From NCBI GenBank assembly GCA_017643495.1, contig JAEPNK010000002.1, positions 62,001 through 126,000 on the forward strand: a stretch of 64,000 nucleotides of DNA. The letters run 5' to 3'. Below the pieces are notes generated by a model. That model did no database searches. It had not been told where the DNA came from and was given only the letters and a program-made list of their open reading frames with translations. The DNA comes from Rhizobiaceae bacterium. GTDB taxonomy: Bacteria; Pseudomonadota; Alphaproteobacteria; Rhizobiales; Rhizobiaceae. Position numbers and translations under genes: made by a program. Of this stretch, positions 25,795 through 35,328 are shown piece after piece (within the stretch, counting starts at the first letter, position 1; each line of letters opens with the position of its first letter).

Positions 25795-27342
25795 TCAGTT
25801 ACCTTCCGGCTCCACAAAACGCGGGAACACACCGGACGGTTTTGGCAATTCCGTACCTGGTTCCAACGCAAAATCTGCACCGAAATTCTCAAAGGTTCTC
25901 TCTGTTTCGCTGACACCCAAAAGATCGAGCAATTTGCTGCAAGAGGAAGGCATTACCGGCTGTGCCAGAATTGCAATGTTGCGAACCGTCTCTGCAACCG
26001 TCCACAATACAGTTGCCATACGGTCCGGGTCGGTTTTCTTCAGGGTCCACGGCGCCTGCTCATCAACATAGCGGTTGGCTTCTCCCAACACCTTCCATGT
26101 CTCTTCAAGCATACGGTGTATCTGCTGCGTTTCCATCATCGGGCGCACTTTTTCAATGAGCCCATAGGTCATTTCCAGCAATTGCCTGTCATCGTCCGTG
26201 GCTTCACCCCGTACAGGTACCCTGCCCTCGCAATTCTTGGCAATCATGGAGAGTGAACGCTGCGCGAGATTGCCGAAATTATTGGCAAGATCGGCATTCA
26301 TGCGGGTCACGATTGCTTCATGGCTATAGGTTCCATCATTGCCGAATGGAACCTCGCGCATGAAGAAGAAACGGACCTGGTCCAGGCCGTAGGAGTCAAC
26401 GAGATTGAAAGGGTCAACCACATTGCCGACCGATTTTGACATTTTCTCACCCCGATTGAACAAAAAGCCGTGAGCATAGATACGTTTGGGGAGCGGCAGT
26501 CCCGCTGACATCAGGAAAGCTGGCCAGTATACCGCGTGGAATCGGACGATGTCCTTGCCAATCAGGTGAACATCGGCAGGCCAGAAATTGTTCCTGTCAT
26601 GGGTTTCAGGCCACCCTGTCGCTGTCACATAATTGGTCAGCGCATCAACCCATACATACATGACGTGCTTCTCGTTGCCCGGGACAGGAACACCCCAGTC
26701 AAACGTGGTTCTCGAGATTGAGAGGTCCCGCAATCCGGACTTCACAAAACTGGCAACCTCATTGCGCCGGGCGTCGGGACCGACAAAACCCTGATCCTGC
26801 TCATAAAGCTCCAGCAGCTTGTCACCATAGGCTGAAAGCTTGAAGAAATAGCTTTCTTCCTCAACCCACTCCACTGGTGAACCAAGCGGTTCTACACGAA
26901 CGCCTTCCTCATTGAAGCCTGTTTCACTCTCGTCAAAAAAGGCTTCTTGGCGCACTGAATACCAGCCGCCATACGTACCCAGATAAATGTCGCCATTTTC
27001 CTCCATACGCTTCCAGAGTTCCTGGCAGGCGTGCGCATGCCGCTCTTCTGTAGTGCGAATGAAATCGTCATTGCTGCAACCAAGGACCTCGACCATCCTG
27101 CGAAAGACGGAGGAGTTTTTATCAGCAAGTTCCAGAGCACTGATACCTTCTTTTTCAGCCGTTTGCTGCATTTTCTGGCCGTGCTCGTCAGTGCCCGTCA
27201 GAAAGAATACATCCTTTCCGTCAAGCCGTTGAAAACGTGCCAGTACATCCGTGGCAATCGCCGTGTAGGCATGGCCGATATGGGGTTCGCCATTAGGATA
27301 GAAAATTGGCGTGGTAATATAAAACTTGTCTTTGGAACTCAT
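25795..27342 (-). CDS. metG: methionyl-tRNA synthetase
   Basis: 515-residue class I aminoacyl-tRNA synthetase. HIGH appears as [12 protein letters not shown] near residue 21, KMSKS as KMSKSVGN near 300, and the zinc-free short connective peptide suits the 515-residue form of alphaproteobacteria, which lacks the C-terminal dimerisation domain of the E. coli enzyme. The anticodon-binding helix bundle fills the C-terminal 150 residues. The ATG at 27342 is 21 bases from holB and four bases from tatD. Nothing unusual. Confidence 0.96.
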   Translation of the reverse strand: MSSKDKFYITTPIFYPNGEPHIGHAYTAIATDVLARFQRLDGKDVFFLTGTDEHGQKMQQTAEKEGISALELADKNSSVFRRMVEVLGCSNDDFIRTTEERHAHACQELWKRMEENGDIYLGTYGGWYSVRQEAFFDESETGFNEEGVRVEPLGSPVEWVEEESYFFKLSAYGDKLLELYEQDQGFVGPDARRNEVASFVKSGLRDLSISRTTFDWGVPVPGNEKHVMYVWVDALTNYVTATGWPETHDRNNFWPADVHLIGKDIVRFHAVYWPAFLMSAGLPLPKRIYAHGFLFNRGEKMSKSVGNVVDPFNLVDSYGLDQVRFFFMREVPFGNDGTYSHEAIVTRMNADLANNFGNLAQRSLSMIAKNCEGRVPVRGEATDDDRQLLEMTYGLIEKVRPMMETQQIHRMLEETWKVLGEANRYVDEQAPWTLKKTDPDRMATVLWTVAETVRNIAILAQPVMPSSCSKLLDLLGVSETERTFENFGADFALEPGTELPKPSGVFPRFVEPEGN

Positions 27343-27363
27343 TGCTTTTCTTGCGACTTTTCG

Positions 27364-28425
27364 TCATTTGGAGCTTCGGACAGCCTCGCCCATGTTTGAA
27401 AACAGATTGATGATCACCTGTTTTTTGTCGAGGTTGTAGCTATCCGCCAGGGAAATCGACTTTTGCAGCTTTTCCCATACCTCTGCCCAACGGGCAAGCG
27501 CGGAAACCGGCTTTTCCTGGCCATCACGTCCTGTTGCCCGTTTTTCGATGTACTCCTGCGCAAAATGCATCAGCAGCCTGTACCGGTCTTCACGGCCTCG
27601 CAAGGTAACCGTGTCGGCAAGTGCATGAACCTGTTGCCAGTCAGGGTCCTCTATCCCTTTGCACGTGGCTTCAAACTTTCTGTACAAATCAAGCCCTTCA
27701 TCACGGGCAAGTATGATAGCTTGCCGCACGGAGCCTTGAGAAAGGGAAACCAACAGCTTCAGGTCATCATCAGACATCCCGTCGCATGCTCCTATCCGCT
27801 CCAGAACTTCAACCAGATCACTCTCCGGCAACGCTTCCATGACCAGTTTCTGGCAACGCGACCGGATTGTTGGAAGGATTTTGGCCGGGGAGTGGGAAAC
27901 AATGAAAAAGAGCGATCGTTCTGGCGGCTCTTCCAGAATTTTCAACAATGCATTGGACGCAGCCGCATTCATGTCGTCTGCCGGGTCAACGATCGTTACC
28001 CGCCAGCCGTTTTCACCCCTTGACGTACCAAAGAACGGAACCGTTTGCCTTATTTCATCGACGGTCAGCCGCGTTTTGAATTTCTTGGCCTTCTGGTCCC
28101 ACGGACGTGTCAGGTGAAGCAGATTGGGATGGGAACCGGCAGATATCTTGCCCGCAACCGGATCGTGTTCCCCTGTCTTTTGAAAGCTGTCTGGAGCTTG
28201 CGCGTAATCGGGATGGCGAAACACATGAGCGGCCATCTGCATGGCCAGCGTGGCCTTGCCAATTCCCCGCGGTCCGGTCAAAAGCCAGGCATGATGCATA
28301 CGGCCGGAAGCATACTGGCGAAGAAGGTGTGCAATTTCTTTTTCGTGACCCACAAGGCCGGTTGATTGGGCCGGGTGCGGTATGCCTTCAATGGAGTCTG
28401 CGATAATTGGCCCTGTATCGCTCAT
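27364..28425 (-). CDS. holB: DNA polymerase III delta' subunit
   Basis: About 353-residue clamp-loader subunit of the AAA+ family. Walker A is GPRGIGKATLAMQ and the SRC motif appears as SRCQKLVMEALPE. The start is taken at ATG 28425, which overlaps the tmk stop by four bases (ATGA) and begins MSDTGPI; a longer frame upstream is inside tmk. The C-terminal domain contains SLADSYNLDKKQV. With tmk, metG and tatD it forms the usual tmk-holB-metG-tatD order. Confidence 0.93.
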   Translation of the reverse strand: MSDTGPIIADSIEGIPHPAQSTGLVGHEKEIAHLLRQYASGRMHHAWLLTGPRGIGKATLAMQMAAHVFRHPDYAQAPDSFQKTGEHDPVAGKISAGSHPNLLHLTRPWDQKAKKFKTRLTVDEIRQTVPFFGTSRGENGWRVTIVDPADDMNAAASNALLKILEEPPERSLFFIVSHSPAKILPTIRSRCQKLVMEALPESDLVEVLERIGACDGMSDDDLKLLVSLSQGSVRQAIILARDEGLDLYRKFEATCKGIEDPDWQQVHALADTVTLRGREDRYRLLMHFAQEYIEKRATGRDGQEKPVSALARWAEVWEKLQKSISLADSYNLDKKQVIINLFSNMGEAVRSSK

Positions 28426-29078
28426 TTGCGCCCCCGGCCACGTTTGCCAACAAGCGGATTTAGTGCACGCCAAATTCGACCGGCAACCTGTTTTTGCGTA
28501 CCCTTTGCATCAATAATCACACATCGCTCAGGTTCGCGGCGTGCGATTTCAAGAAAAGCCTCTCGTCTTCTGATGTGGTCATCCATCTGTTGCTTTTCAA
28601 AACGGTCAGGTTTCTGTTTCCCTGTCCGGCGCGAATTGGCACGCTTCATACCGATTTCCGGATCAATGTCGAGAATCAGGGTCATGTCTGGCCAGACATT
28701 CTCGCAGACCAGCTCTTCAAGCTGATACAGATAATCCATGTCGACCTTGCCTTCACCCCCTTGATAAACGCGGGTTGAATCAATGAAGCGGTCACAAAGG
28801 ACGGTTTTTCCTTTCTCCAGTGCCGGCCTGATCACCTCTTCCACATGATCAGAGCGGGCAGCTGAAAAGAGCATGGCTTCAGCTTCGGAACCAAGCTTTT
28901 CCGCAGCACCGGACAGCAGAACATGGCGTATGATTTCCGCACCGGGCGTGCCACCAGGCTCACGGGTAATGACGACATCATGTCCTTCATCCGTCAGCTT
29001 TTTGCGCAACAGTTCGATCTGGCTGGATTTGCCGGCGCCCTCTCCGCCTTCAAGCGTGATGAAAAGTCCGCGTCGCAA
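28422..29078 (-). CDS. tmk: thymidylate kinase
   Basis: dTMP kinase supplying dTDP for DNA synthesis. P-loop EGGEGAGKSSQIE lies at the N-terminus, then the DR motif LCDRFIDSTRVYQG, and a lid-like segment SRRTGKQKPDRFE. I chose the TTG at 29078 because AGGAG lies ten bases upstream and the protein then begins MRRGLFITLEGG at the family's usual length (about 218 residues). A longer frame starting at TTG 29156 adds 26 low-complexity residues, overlaps dacF, and has no ribosome binding site. The stop overlaps holB by four bases. Confidence 0.92.
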   Translation of the reverse strand: MRRGLFITLEGGEGAGKSSQIELLRKKLTDEGHDVVITREPGGTPGAEIIRHVLLSGAAEKLGSEAEAMLFSAARSDHVEEVIRPALEKGKTVLCDRFIDSTRVYQGGEGKVDMDYLYQLEELVCENVWPDMTLILDIDPEIGMKRANSRRTGKQKPDRFEKQQMDDHIRRREAFLEIARREPERCVIIDAKGTQKQVAGRIWRALNPLVGKRGRGRK

Positions 29079-29146
29079 AGCTGCACCACTCCTGCCGGAA
29101 GATGCCGTCTTGCCCTTGCCTGCCGGTATTGTGGATGGAGTCGTGT

Positions 29147-30325
29147 TCAAAGCCAACCGAACAGCAGTTCTTTGAGTGCATCTACGGCTTGTCGCTGAAG
29201 ACCGCCCTTGTTCACATCTTCCGCAGCATACAGTTTGGTTTCCTGGGAAAGCTCGTCATCAATCCAGACCTTGAGGGAGGCGATCTGACTTCCCTTGGCT
29301 ACTGGCGGCATCAAGGGACCGGTATAAACAATTCGCGCTTTCATCTTGTCCCTGTAACCAATCGGCAGATAGATCGAAACAGGCCCTTCTCCCACTACAT
29401 CAACGCCCGGTTTTTCTCCGCCATATACACTGGCCTGCCCCAGTATTTCCCCTTCCTCGAACAAGGTGATTTTTTCAAAGGCCCGAAAACCCCAGTCGAG
29501 TATTTTCCTTGCTTCTTCGGCACGCTGTGACTTGGAGGTCATGCCGCTCAGGACTGCAACCAGGCGACGGCCTTCGCGTTTTGCCGTGCCAACAATCCCG
29601 TAACCGCTTTCTTCCGTATACCCTGTTTTCATGCCGTCAGCGCCAATATTGCTGGCCAGCAAAGGGTTTCTGTTGCGTTGCCTTATATTGTTCCACTCAA
29701 AATCCTTTTCGCGGTAGTATCTGTAATAGTTCGGATATTCGCGAATGATGTATCTGGCGAGCTTGGCAAGATCCCTTATGGTTACGTATTGCTCAGGATC
29801 AGGAAGGCCGGTGGAATTGGTGAAATTGGAGGCATCCAGTCCGATCTGCCGCGCTCTCTGGTTCATCAGGTTTGCAAATGCCTGTTCGGACCCTGCCAGC
29901 CCTTCGGCAATGATGATGCTGCCATCATTGGCTGACTGGATAACAACGCCCCGGATCAGATCTTCCAGCCTGATTTCCGAATTGAGTTTGGCAAACATGG
30001 TGGATCCGCCTGAACTGGCGCCTCCATTGCGCCAGGCATTCTCGCTTACAAAAAAACGGTCATCCAGCTTGAGCTTTCCGCGTTTCAGTTGGTCAAACAC
30101 AACTTCCATCGTCATGATCTTCGCCAGAGATGCAGGCGGAATCCTTGTATCCGGATTCTTGCTGAAAAGAACGGTGCCGGTTTCGGCATCCATCAGCAAT
30201 GCCGCTTCGGCAGGCGTTGAATATATCTGCGCCTGTGCTTGCTGGAGTGCAGACAACATAAAGACTGCAGTCACAAGGATTGCAGCCAGATGAAAGACGA
30301 TTCGCGGAGGTGAAAGGGTAGCCAT
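29147..30325 (-). CDS. dacF: D-alanyl-D-alanine carboxypeptidase (PBP5/6-type)
   Basis: Peptidase S11 enzyme of about 392 residues trimming the terminal D-Ala of peptidoglycan pentapeptides. It has a signal peptide (ending near AQAQIYSTP), the catalytic SLAK tetrad, SAND and KTGYT motifs in order, and a PBP5-type C-terminal beta domain. The ATG at 30325 is preferred; a GTG three codons earlier is possible. The symbol is by analogy with dacF/dacC naming in related genomes. rlpA upstream suggests shared envelope duties. Confidence 0.9.
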   Translation of the reverse strand: MATLSPPRIVFHLAAILVTAVFMLSALQQAQAQIYSTPAEAALLMDAETGTVLFSKNPDTRIPPASLAKIMTMEVVFDQLKRGKLKLDDRFFVSENAWRNGGASSGGSTMFAKLNSEIRLEDLIRGVVIQSANDGSIIIAEGLAGSEQAFANLMNQRARQIGLDASNFTNSTGLPDPEQYVTIRDLAKLARYIIREYPNYYRYYREKDFEWNNIRQRNRNPLLASNIGADGMKTGYTEESGYGIVGTAKREGRRLVAVLSGMTSKSQRAEEARKILDWGFRAFEKITLFEEGEILGQASVYGGEKPGVDVVGEGPVSIYLPIGYRDKMKARIVYTGPLMPPVAKGSQIASLKVWIDDELSQETKLYAAEDVNKGGLQRQAVDALKELLFGWL

Positions 30326-30344
30326 TACTTGCACTTCGATCGTG

Positions 30345-30369
30345 ACCTGAAAATGTTTCTGCTTCAGGT
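30345..30369 (-). other. hairpin in the rlpA-dacF gap
   Basis: ACCTGAA (30345-30351) and TTCAGGT (30363-30369) are exact inverted arms around an 11-base loop, in the 78 bases between the rlpA stop and the dacF start. No T-run follows on the minus strand, so it may be an mRNA processing or stability element rather than a terminator. Confidence 0.3.
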
Positions 30370-30403
30370 TACAATGGCCGGATTATGCGTTCAAGCCAAC
30401 AAC

Positions 30404-31642
30404 TCAGTTGGAAGGCAGTATTGTGAAGTTGTTCCGGGCTGCAATATCAATGACTTTTTCATAATCCGCTGCAACAGTAGTCAGTACAAGGGATGTATCT
30501 GACTGCCCACCCTTGAGCGTATTGACATATCCGAAACCGGAAAGAAGTTTCTCTGCCCGGGAAAATTCAGCAGCACTTTCAAACGAACCAAACCTGATCC
30601 GCTGAAGGTCATTCATGCCCTGGTCGGGAGCCTGCATCTGCCCGTCCGGGTTGTTAAACCAGTTCATGGCATTGTGTGCCTTGCCGTTCGGATTGGTATC
30701 CGAAGCATAAGAATTCACAAGAACTTTCGGCCTGACAATTGTTTCAGGTGTTGTATTCACCAGAGCGACACCCGGCAACGGACGCGAACTCGGCACAGGC
30801 GGAGTGAAACTGTTGGCAAGAACAGGCGCCTCGGCACCATTTACCTCATTTGCGCTGGCAACAAGTATGTAACCACGGCCATTTGGCGGAACATTCGAGG
30901 GGTCAAGCTGGCCGGGATTGTAGCTTGCAACCAGCATTTCCTCATCAAGACCATGCAGCGGCGCCTTCCCGGCATATTCCACCTTGACCTTCGCCAAGCC
31001 CTTTTTTGTATAGCCAAGCAGTTCTGCTGCTCTGGCAGAAAGATCAATGACACGATCATGAGCGAAAGGTCCGCGATCGTTTACCCGCACAACGACAGAA
31101 CTGCCGTTTTCCATGTTTGTCACTTTGACATAGCTGGGAAGTGGCAGTGTCGGATGGGCAGCCGACAACGCGTACTGGTCATAAACCTCACCGTTGGCAG
31201 TAAGGCGACCATGAAAATTGGGGCCATACCAAGATGCTAGCCCTACTGCGTTGTAGTTAGGATCTTCCTTGGGATGGTAGGTACGTCCGCGAATGGTGTA
31301 CTTCTTGCCGATCTGGTACCGGCCACCACCCTTGCGAACAGCCTTGTCCTTGGAAATGCGCGGACTGCCCTTTACACCAAAATCCTTGGACGAGAATTTC
31401 GTTTCGTCATTCGTGTGATCGTCACTGTTATTGCCCGGGAGCACCTTGGCAACTGCCTGAACAATGTTCTGCGGTGCCTTGAGCAGGGCCTCGCCTGCCG
31501 AGGATTCCTTCTCGTGATAGGAATAACTGCGTGTTGTTTCTACAGAATCTTTGCCACTGCTGCTACATCCGGAGACAAGAACGCCGACTGCCAGTATGCC
31601 AAAAGCACATTTGCCGGCATTTTTAGCTGCAAGAAATGTCAA
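30404..31642 (-). CDS. rlpA: septal ring lytic transglycosylase RlpA lipoprotein
   Basis: 412 residues. The N-terminus is a lipoprotein signal with lipobox VSGC (Cys about 26). The double-psi beta-barrel is in the middle (ASWYGPNFHGRLTANGEVYD, VRVNDRGPFAHDRVIDLS) and a SPOR-like peptidoglycan-binding repeat occupies the last about 75 residues (RIRFGSFESAAEFSRAEKLL). RlpA cleaves denuded glycan strands and localises to the septum. The start is TTG at 31642, giving a short basic region before the hydrophobic run. In the order rlpA-dacF-tmk it opens the operon. The 181 bases before it contain the promoter region, with nothing else certain. Confidence 0.92.
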   Translation of the reverse strand: MTFLAAKNAGKCAFGILAVGVLVSGCSSSGKDSVETTRSYSYHEKESSAGEALLKAPQNIVQAVAKVLPGNNSDDHTNDETKFSSKDFGVKGSPRISKDKAVRKGGGRYQIGKKYTIRGRTYHPKEDPNYNAVGLASWYGPNFHGRLTANGEVYDQYALSAAHPTLPLPSYVKVTNMENGSSVVVRVNDRGPFAHDRVIDLSARAAELLGYTKKGLAKVKVEYAGKAPLHGLDEEMLVASYNPGQLDPSNVPPNGRGYILVASANEVNGAEAPVLANSFTPPVPSSRPLPGVALVNTTPETIVRPKVLVNSYASDTNPNGKAHNAMNWFNNPDGQMQAPDQGMNDLQRIRFGSFESAAEFSRAEKLLSGFGYVNTLKGGQSDTSLVLTTVAADYEKVIDIAARNNFTILPSN

Positions 31643-31823
31643 AACTGAACCCGCTGTTTATTGTTTGTGTTGACCACCGTATTGCCGTTTTGACTACACC
31701 ATTTGGCCAAAAGATGGCAACTATGTCCCAAATTAAGCTTACGCGCAGCTTTCCTACAATGCGGTTAGCAGAAACAGTTAAGAAATTCTTTCCATCCTGT
31801 CAGGCCGGCAGCCGGATTTAATG

Positions 31824-33140
31824 CTAGCGCAGTGCTTCCTTCCTCGCCCGGAGAATTGGCTTCAGAAGGTATGACATAACCGTGTTTTTCCCGGTCTTGA
31901 TGTCAACCATTGCAACCATACCCGGAATAACCGGGTATTGACGATCTCCGACAGAAAGATGGTTTTCATCCGTACGGATTATGACCTGATAGAACGCCTC
32001 ACCTTCCGCATCCTTGATTGTATCTGCGCCAATACGGACCACCTCCCCCTCAAGGTCACCGTAAATCAGGTAGTCATATGCCGTGAGTTTCACTGAGGCG
32101 CGTTCATTTGGCTTCAGGAACGCAACATCTGCAGGGCGAATGCGCGTTTCAATCATCAAGCCGTCATCGACAGGCACTATTTCCATGACTTCGTGCCCGG
32201 GTTGTATCACGGCGCCAATCGTCGTTACGTTGATCTTGTTGACAATCCCGCGAACAGGAGCAACCAGCGTTGCCCTTGTGACACGATCGCTGGCTGCACG
32301 GATGGTTTCCTGAATGACAGCGAGTTCCGTTTCAAGTTTTGCGAGGCGTTCACGAGCAGAAACACGATAATTGTTGCGCGTTGTTTCAATCAGGTTTTTT
32401 GCTTCTTCCATGGATGCCTGAACCCGTGGCTTTGCAGCACGCGTTATGGTCAGTTCGCCTTCCAGCTCAGCCAAACGGCTTTCAAGCCTGAGAAGTTCGA
32501 TTTCAGGGACAACACCACGTTGGGCCATCTTGCGGGTGAGTGCAGCTTCCTCATTCAATGGTTTGAGCGTCGCCTGCAGTTTTGCTTCCTGCGCCTCAAG
32601 TTCCCGCAACTCGAATTCCCGCTGGGAAAGACGGTTTTGCAGAACTTTCAATTCATCGGACAATTGTTTGCGGCGGGATGTAAACAATTGGCGTTCTGCC
32701 TGGATGGTTCCTTCACTGATATCAGTCGTATCACCTCTCAGAGTGAACGTTTCTACAAGTTGGGATTCGGCTTCCAGTCGTGAGCGCTCGACCAGCAACG
32801 CGTGTTGTTGCCGCCGCAATTCACCGAGACGGGATGAAAAACCGGTGTCATCGATCTGCGCAAGTTGTTGTCCCGCTTCAACCCGTTCCCCTTCCTGCAC
32901 GTCAAGCGAACGAACAATTCCACCTTCGAGGGACTGGACAAGTTGTATCTGACCGGAAGGTATCACCCGCCCCTCGCCGCTGGTAACTTCTTCGATTTCA
33001 GTAAACGTGGCCCAGAAACAGAAAATTGCGATCATGGCACCGGTCACGATCAGCAGGGGCCAGTGGGATGGGCCACTCTGCCTCGCAGTCCCGGCAGTTA
33101 TGTCATTGGTAAAATCATCATCTCCCTGTCCGCCAAACAT
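31824..33140 (-). CDS. HlyD family membrane fusion protein of a type I secretion system
   Basis: 438-residue periplasmic adaptor. A single membrane helix (about 27-48, GAMIAIFCFWATFTE) follows a short cytoplasmic region; next come a lipoyl/barrel half (EGRVIPSGQIQLVQSLEGGIV), a long coiled-coil hairpin rich in Glu/Arg/Leu (about 110-290) and the second barrel half (ATLVAPVRGIVNKINVTTIG). It bridges the ABC transporter and the TolC-like channel. The ATG overlaps the ABC gene stop by one base. Resembles LapC-type adaptors of adhesin exporters. No substrate gene lies adjacent. Confidence 0.92.
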   Translation of the reverse strand: MFGGQGDDDFTNDITAGTARQSGPSHWPLLIVTGAMIAIFCFWATFTEIEEVTSGEGRVIPSGQIQLVQSLEGGIVRSLDVQEGERVEAGQQLAQIDDTGFSSRLGELRRQQHALLVERSRLEAESQLVETFTLRGDTTDISEGTIQAERQLFTSRRKQLSDELKVLQNRLSQREFELRELEAQEAKLQATLKPLNEEAALTRKMAQRGVVPEIELLRLESRLAELEGELTITRAAKPRVQASMEEAKNLIETTRNNYRVSARERLAKLETELAVIQETIRAASDRVTRATLVAPVRGIVNKINVTTIGAVIQPGHEVMEIVPVDDGLMIETRIRPADVAFLKPNERASVKLTAYDYLIYGDLEGEVVRIGADTIKDAEGEAFYQVIIRTDENHLSVGDRQYPVIPGMVAMVDIKTGKNTVMSYLLKPILRARKEALR

Positions 33141-35281
33141 TATTTCACGCTCCTCGACAGACGTTGAAGAACTTCCTTTTTTCCGCCATCCATGATTTTC
33201 TTGCCCTGATCAATAACCACAAGGCGTTCAAGGATATCGGTAAGCGAGTGACGGTGCGTGGATATTACGAGTGTAGTACCTTTTTCGTTGAGTTCCTTCA
33301 GCCGCGCGGTAACCACAGCTTCCGTAGCATGGTCCATCGCGTTGGTTGGCTCATCAAGAAACAGCAGTTTTGGTTGACGCAGCAACAACCGGGCTAGGGA
33401 GATCGCCTGACGTTGCCCGCCGGAAAGGCGGTTTCCCTTTTCTCCGACAAACTGCTTCAACCCTTCCGGGTTTTGTTGAATGAAATAATCCATACCCGAA
33501 TAATACAAGGCAGCATTGATCTCGTCCTCACTGGCATGAGGGCGGCCAATCAGGAGGTTCTCGAGAATTGTTCCTGTAAAAAGGTCTGGGTCTTGCGGAA
33601 GGTACCCGATACCTTCACGCAGACTGGCGCTTTCATACTGGGAGATTTCCTGGCCATCGACGAGAATGATGCCTTCATCAGGTTGAACAAGACCGCACAG
33701 CAATTTGCCGAATGTCGTTTTCCCCGACCCTACCCTGCCCAGCAGGCCGATGGCCTCACCCTGCTTGATATCAATTGAAAATCCGGAAAGCGCCCTGACC
33801 TGCGCTCCTGGATAGGTCAAGGAAACATCCGACATTTTCACGTCACCGTCACGTACCGTCAATTCACTGCCGACAACCTGTTGCGATTCCGTGGGAAGTT
33901 GCATGTATTGGGAAATCATCGACATGGAACGCAAGGCTTGCTGGGCACGAACAAGCGTCTGGGAAATGTTTCCTAGCGGAGCAAGAACCCTCCCGGCCAA
34001 CAGGTTGGCAGCGATCAGTCCGCCGATGGAAATGCGTCCTTCCGCAACCAGATATACCCCCCACAGAATGATCACAACACTTACTGTCTGCTGGACCAGC
34101 ATGGTCCCGTTGACAGCAAAGTTTGACCAGAATTTCGTGCGTGCATTGATCTGGGAAGATGCAGCAACGGCATTTTCCCATTCCTGTTGCATTACTCGTT
34201 CACCGTTGAGGCTTTTTATGGTCTCGATGCCGAGCAGCGTCTCGACAAGGACAAGTTGTTTCTTCCCGGACAATTGTTGCAGGCGCTCGATCGAGGCACC
34301 AATCGGTATCTGGGCAATAAACGCAAGAATGATGACAACGGGAACCGCCAGAAGCGGAACCATGGCAATCGGACCTACAATTATCCAGAGAACAGCTACA
34401 AAAATGCCGATGAAGAGCAGGTCAATCACTGCGATGAAGCTGCTTGAGGTGAAGAAATCCCTCACCGCCTCGAAATCCCTGATCTGGCTGGCAATGGTTG
34501 CCGCGCCACCCCGCCTTTCTAGCAGGCGTATGTTCATGGCATGACGGAATAGCGAGGCAGCAATCCTGAGATCGATGCGTCGTCCTGCCCTTTCAAGAAC
34601 ATTGGCCCGAACCAGCTTCAACATCAGGTCCAGCAGCAAGGCAAGTGTCACCCCGACTGCTAAGGTCCAGAGCGTCACCATGGCAAGCGAAGGTATCACC
34701 CGGTCATAGACATTCATGACGAATATGGGCAGCGCCAGCCCGAGGATGTTGGTGCCAAGCGCCGCAACGAAAATCTGCGCCCAGGCCCCCCAATGCTCCT
34801 TTACAGGCGCCCAGAACCAGTGCTTTGCGCTGGTGTCCGGCCTTTTCGAAGCACTGTCCTGTCTTGAAGCCAGAACATTGGTATCAAGGGAGACCAGCAG
34901 TATCTCGCCAGTCAGGTGCTTTTTGAGGGACGCTGTCTCGACGGTTTCGGTTTGCGGATTCGCATCAAAACGAACAATGGTACACTGTTTTCCGTTTGCA
35001 GAAACTTCCTGAAGTGCCAGAGGTTTGCCGTCCTTCGTCTGAAGCAGGCACGGCAGTACCATTGGATCAATCCGGGCCAGACGACGGGTTTCATGTCTTG
35101 ACTTGAGGCCGATCGCAGACAGCGCATCAGGCAGATGATGCCAGGCATCCTGGTCAATGTTTGCGGGGATTTGCCGTTCGATTGCTGCGCGAGAAAACGG
35201 TCTTGAAAAATGGCGGGCGAACCATTCGACGAGAGTGATGGTATGGGCCGGTTTAGTCCCCTGATTTCCCAATGCCGACAT
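33140..35281 (-). CDS. type I secretion ABC transporter (LapB-like)
   Basis: 713 residues. The N-terminal about 130 residues resemble a C39-like domain but show no catalytic Cys near the start, so it is a docking, not a processing, domain. A six-helix ABC exporter domain spans about 165-450. The ATPase domain has Walker A GRVGSGKTT, signature LSGGQRQAISLARLL and Walker B LLFLDEPTNAMD, then an H-loop STHRHSL. The pattern matches LapB-type exporters of large repeat adhesins. It is translationally coupled to the HlyD gene, while the TolC-like gene ends 47 bases before it. Substrate is likely elsewhere in the genome (inference). Confidence 0.92.
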   Translation of the reverse strand: MSALGNQGTKPAHTITLVEWFARHFSRPFSRAAIERQIPANIDQDAWHHLPDALSAIGLKSRHETRRLARIDPMVLPCLLQTKDGKPLALQEVSANGKQCTIVRFDANPQTETVETASLKKHLTGEILLVSLDTNVLASRQDSASKRPDTSAKHWFWAPVKEHWGAWAQIFVAALGTNILGLALPIFVMNVYDRVIPSLAMVTLWTLAVGVTLALLLDLMLKLVRANVLERAGRRIDLRIAASLFRHAMNIRLLERRGGAATIASQIRDFEAVRDFFTSSSFIAVIDLLFIGIFVAVLWIIVGPIAMVPLLAVPVVIILAFIAQIPIGASIERLQQLSGKKQLVLVETLLGIETIKSLNGERVMQQEWENAVAASSQINARTKFWSNFAVNGTMLVQQTVSVVIILWGVYLVAEGRISIGGLIAANLLAGRVLAPLGNISQTLVRAQQALRSMSMISQYMQLPTESQQVVGSELTVRDGDVKMSDVSLTYPGAQVRALSGFSIDIKQGEAIGLLGRVGSGKTTFGKLLCGLVQPDEGIILVDGQEISQYESASLREGIGYLPQDPDLFTGTILENLLIGRPHASEDEINAALYYSGMDYFIQQNPEGLKQFVGEKGNRLSGGQRQAISLARLLLRQPKLLFLDEPTNAMDHATEAVVTARLKELNEKGTTLVISTHRHSLTDILERLVVIDQGKKIMDGGKKEVLQRLSRSVK

Positions 35282-35328
35282 AAACTCTTTACCTGCGGGT
35301 ATTCCGTTTTTCCGGCTACCCGTTTCCC

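Noticed and set aside
31702-31711. TTTGGCCAAA palindrome before rlpA
   Set aside because: Ten bases only, likely to occur by chance, and no partner site was seen.
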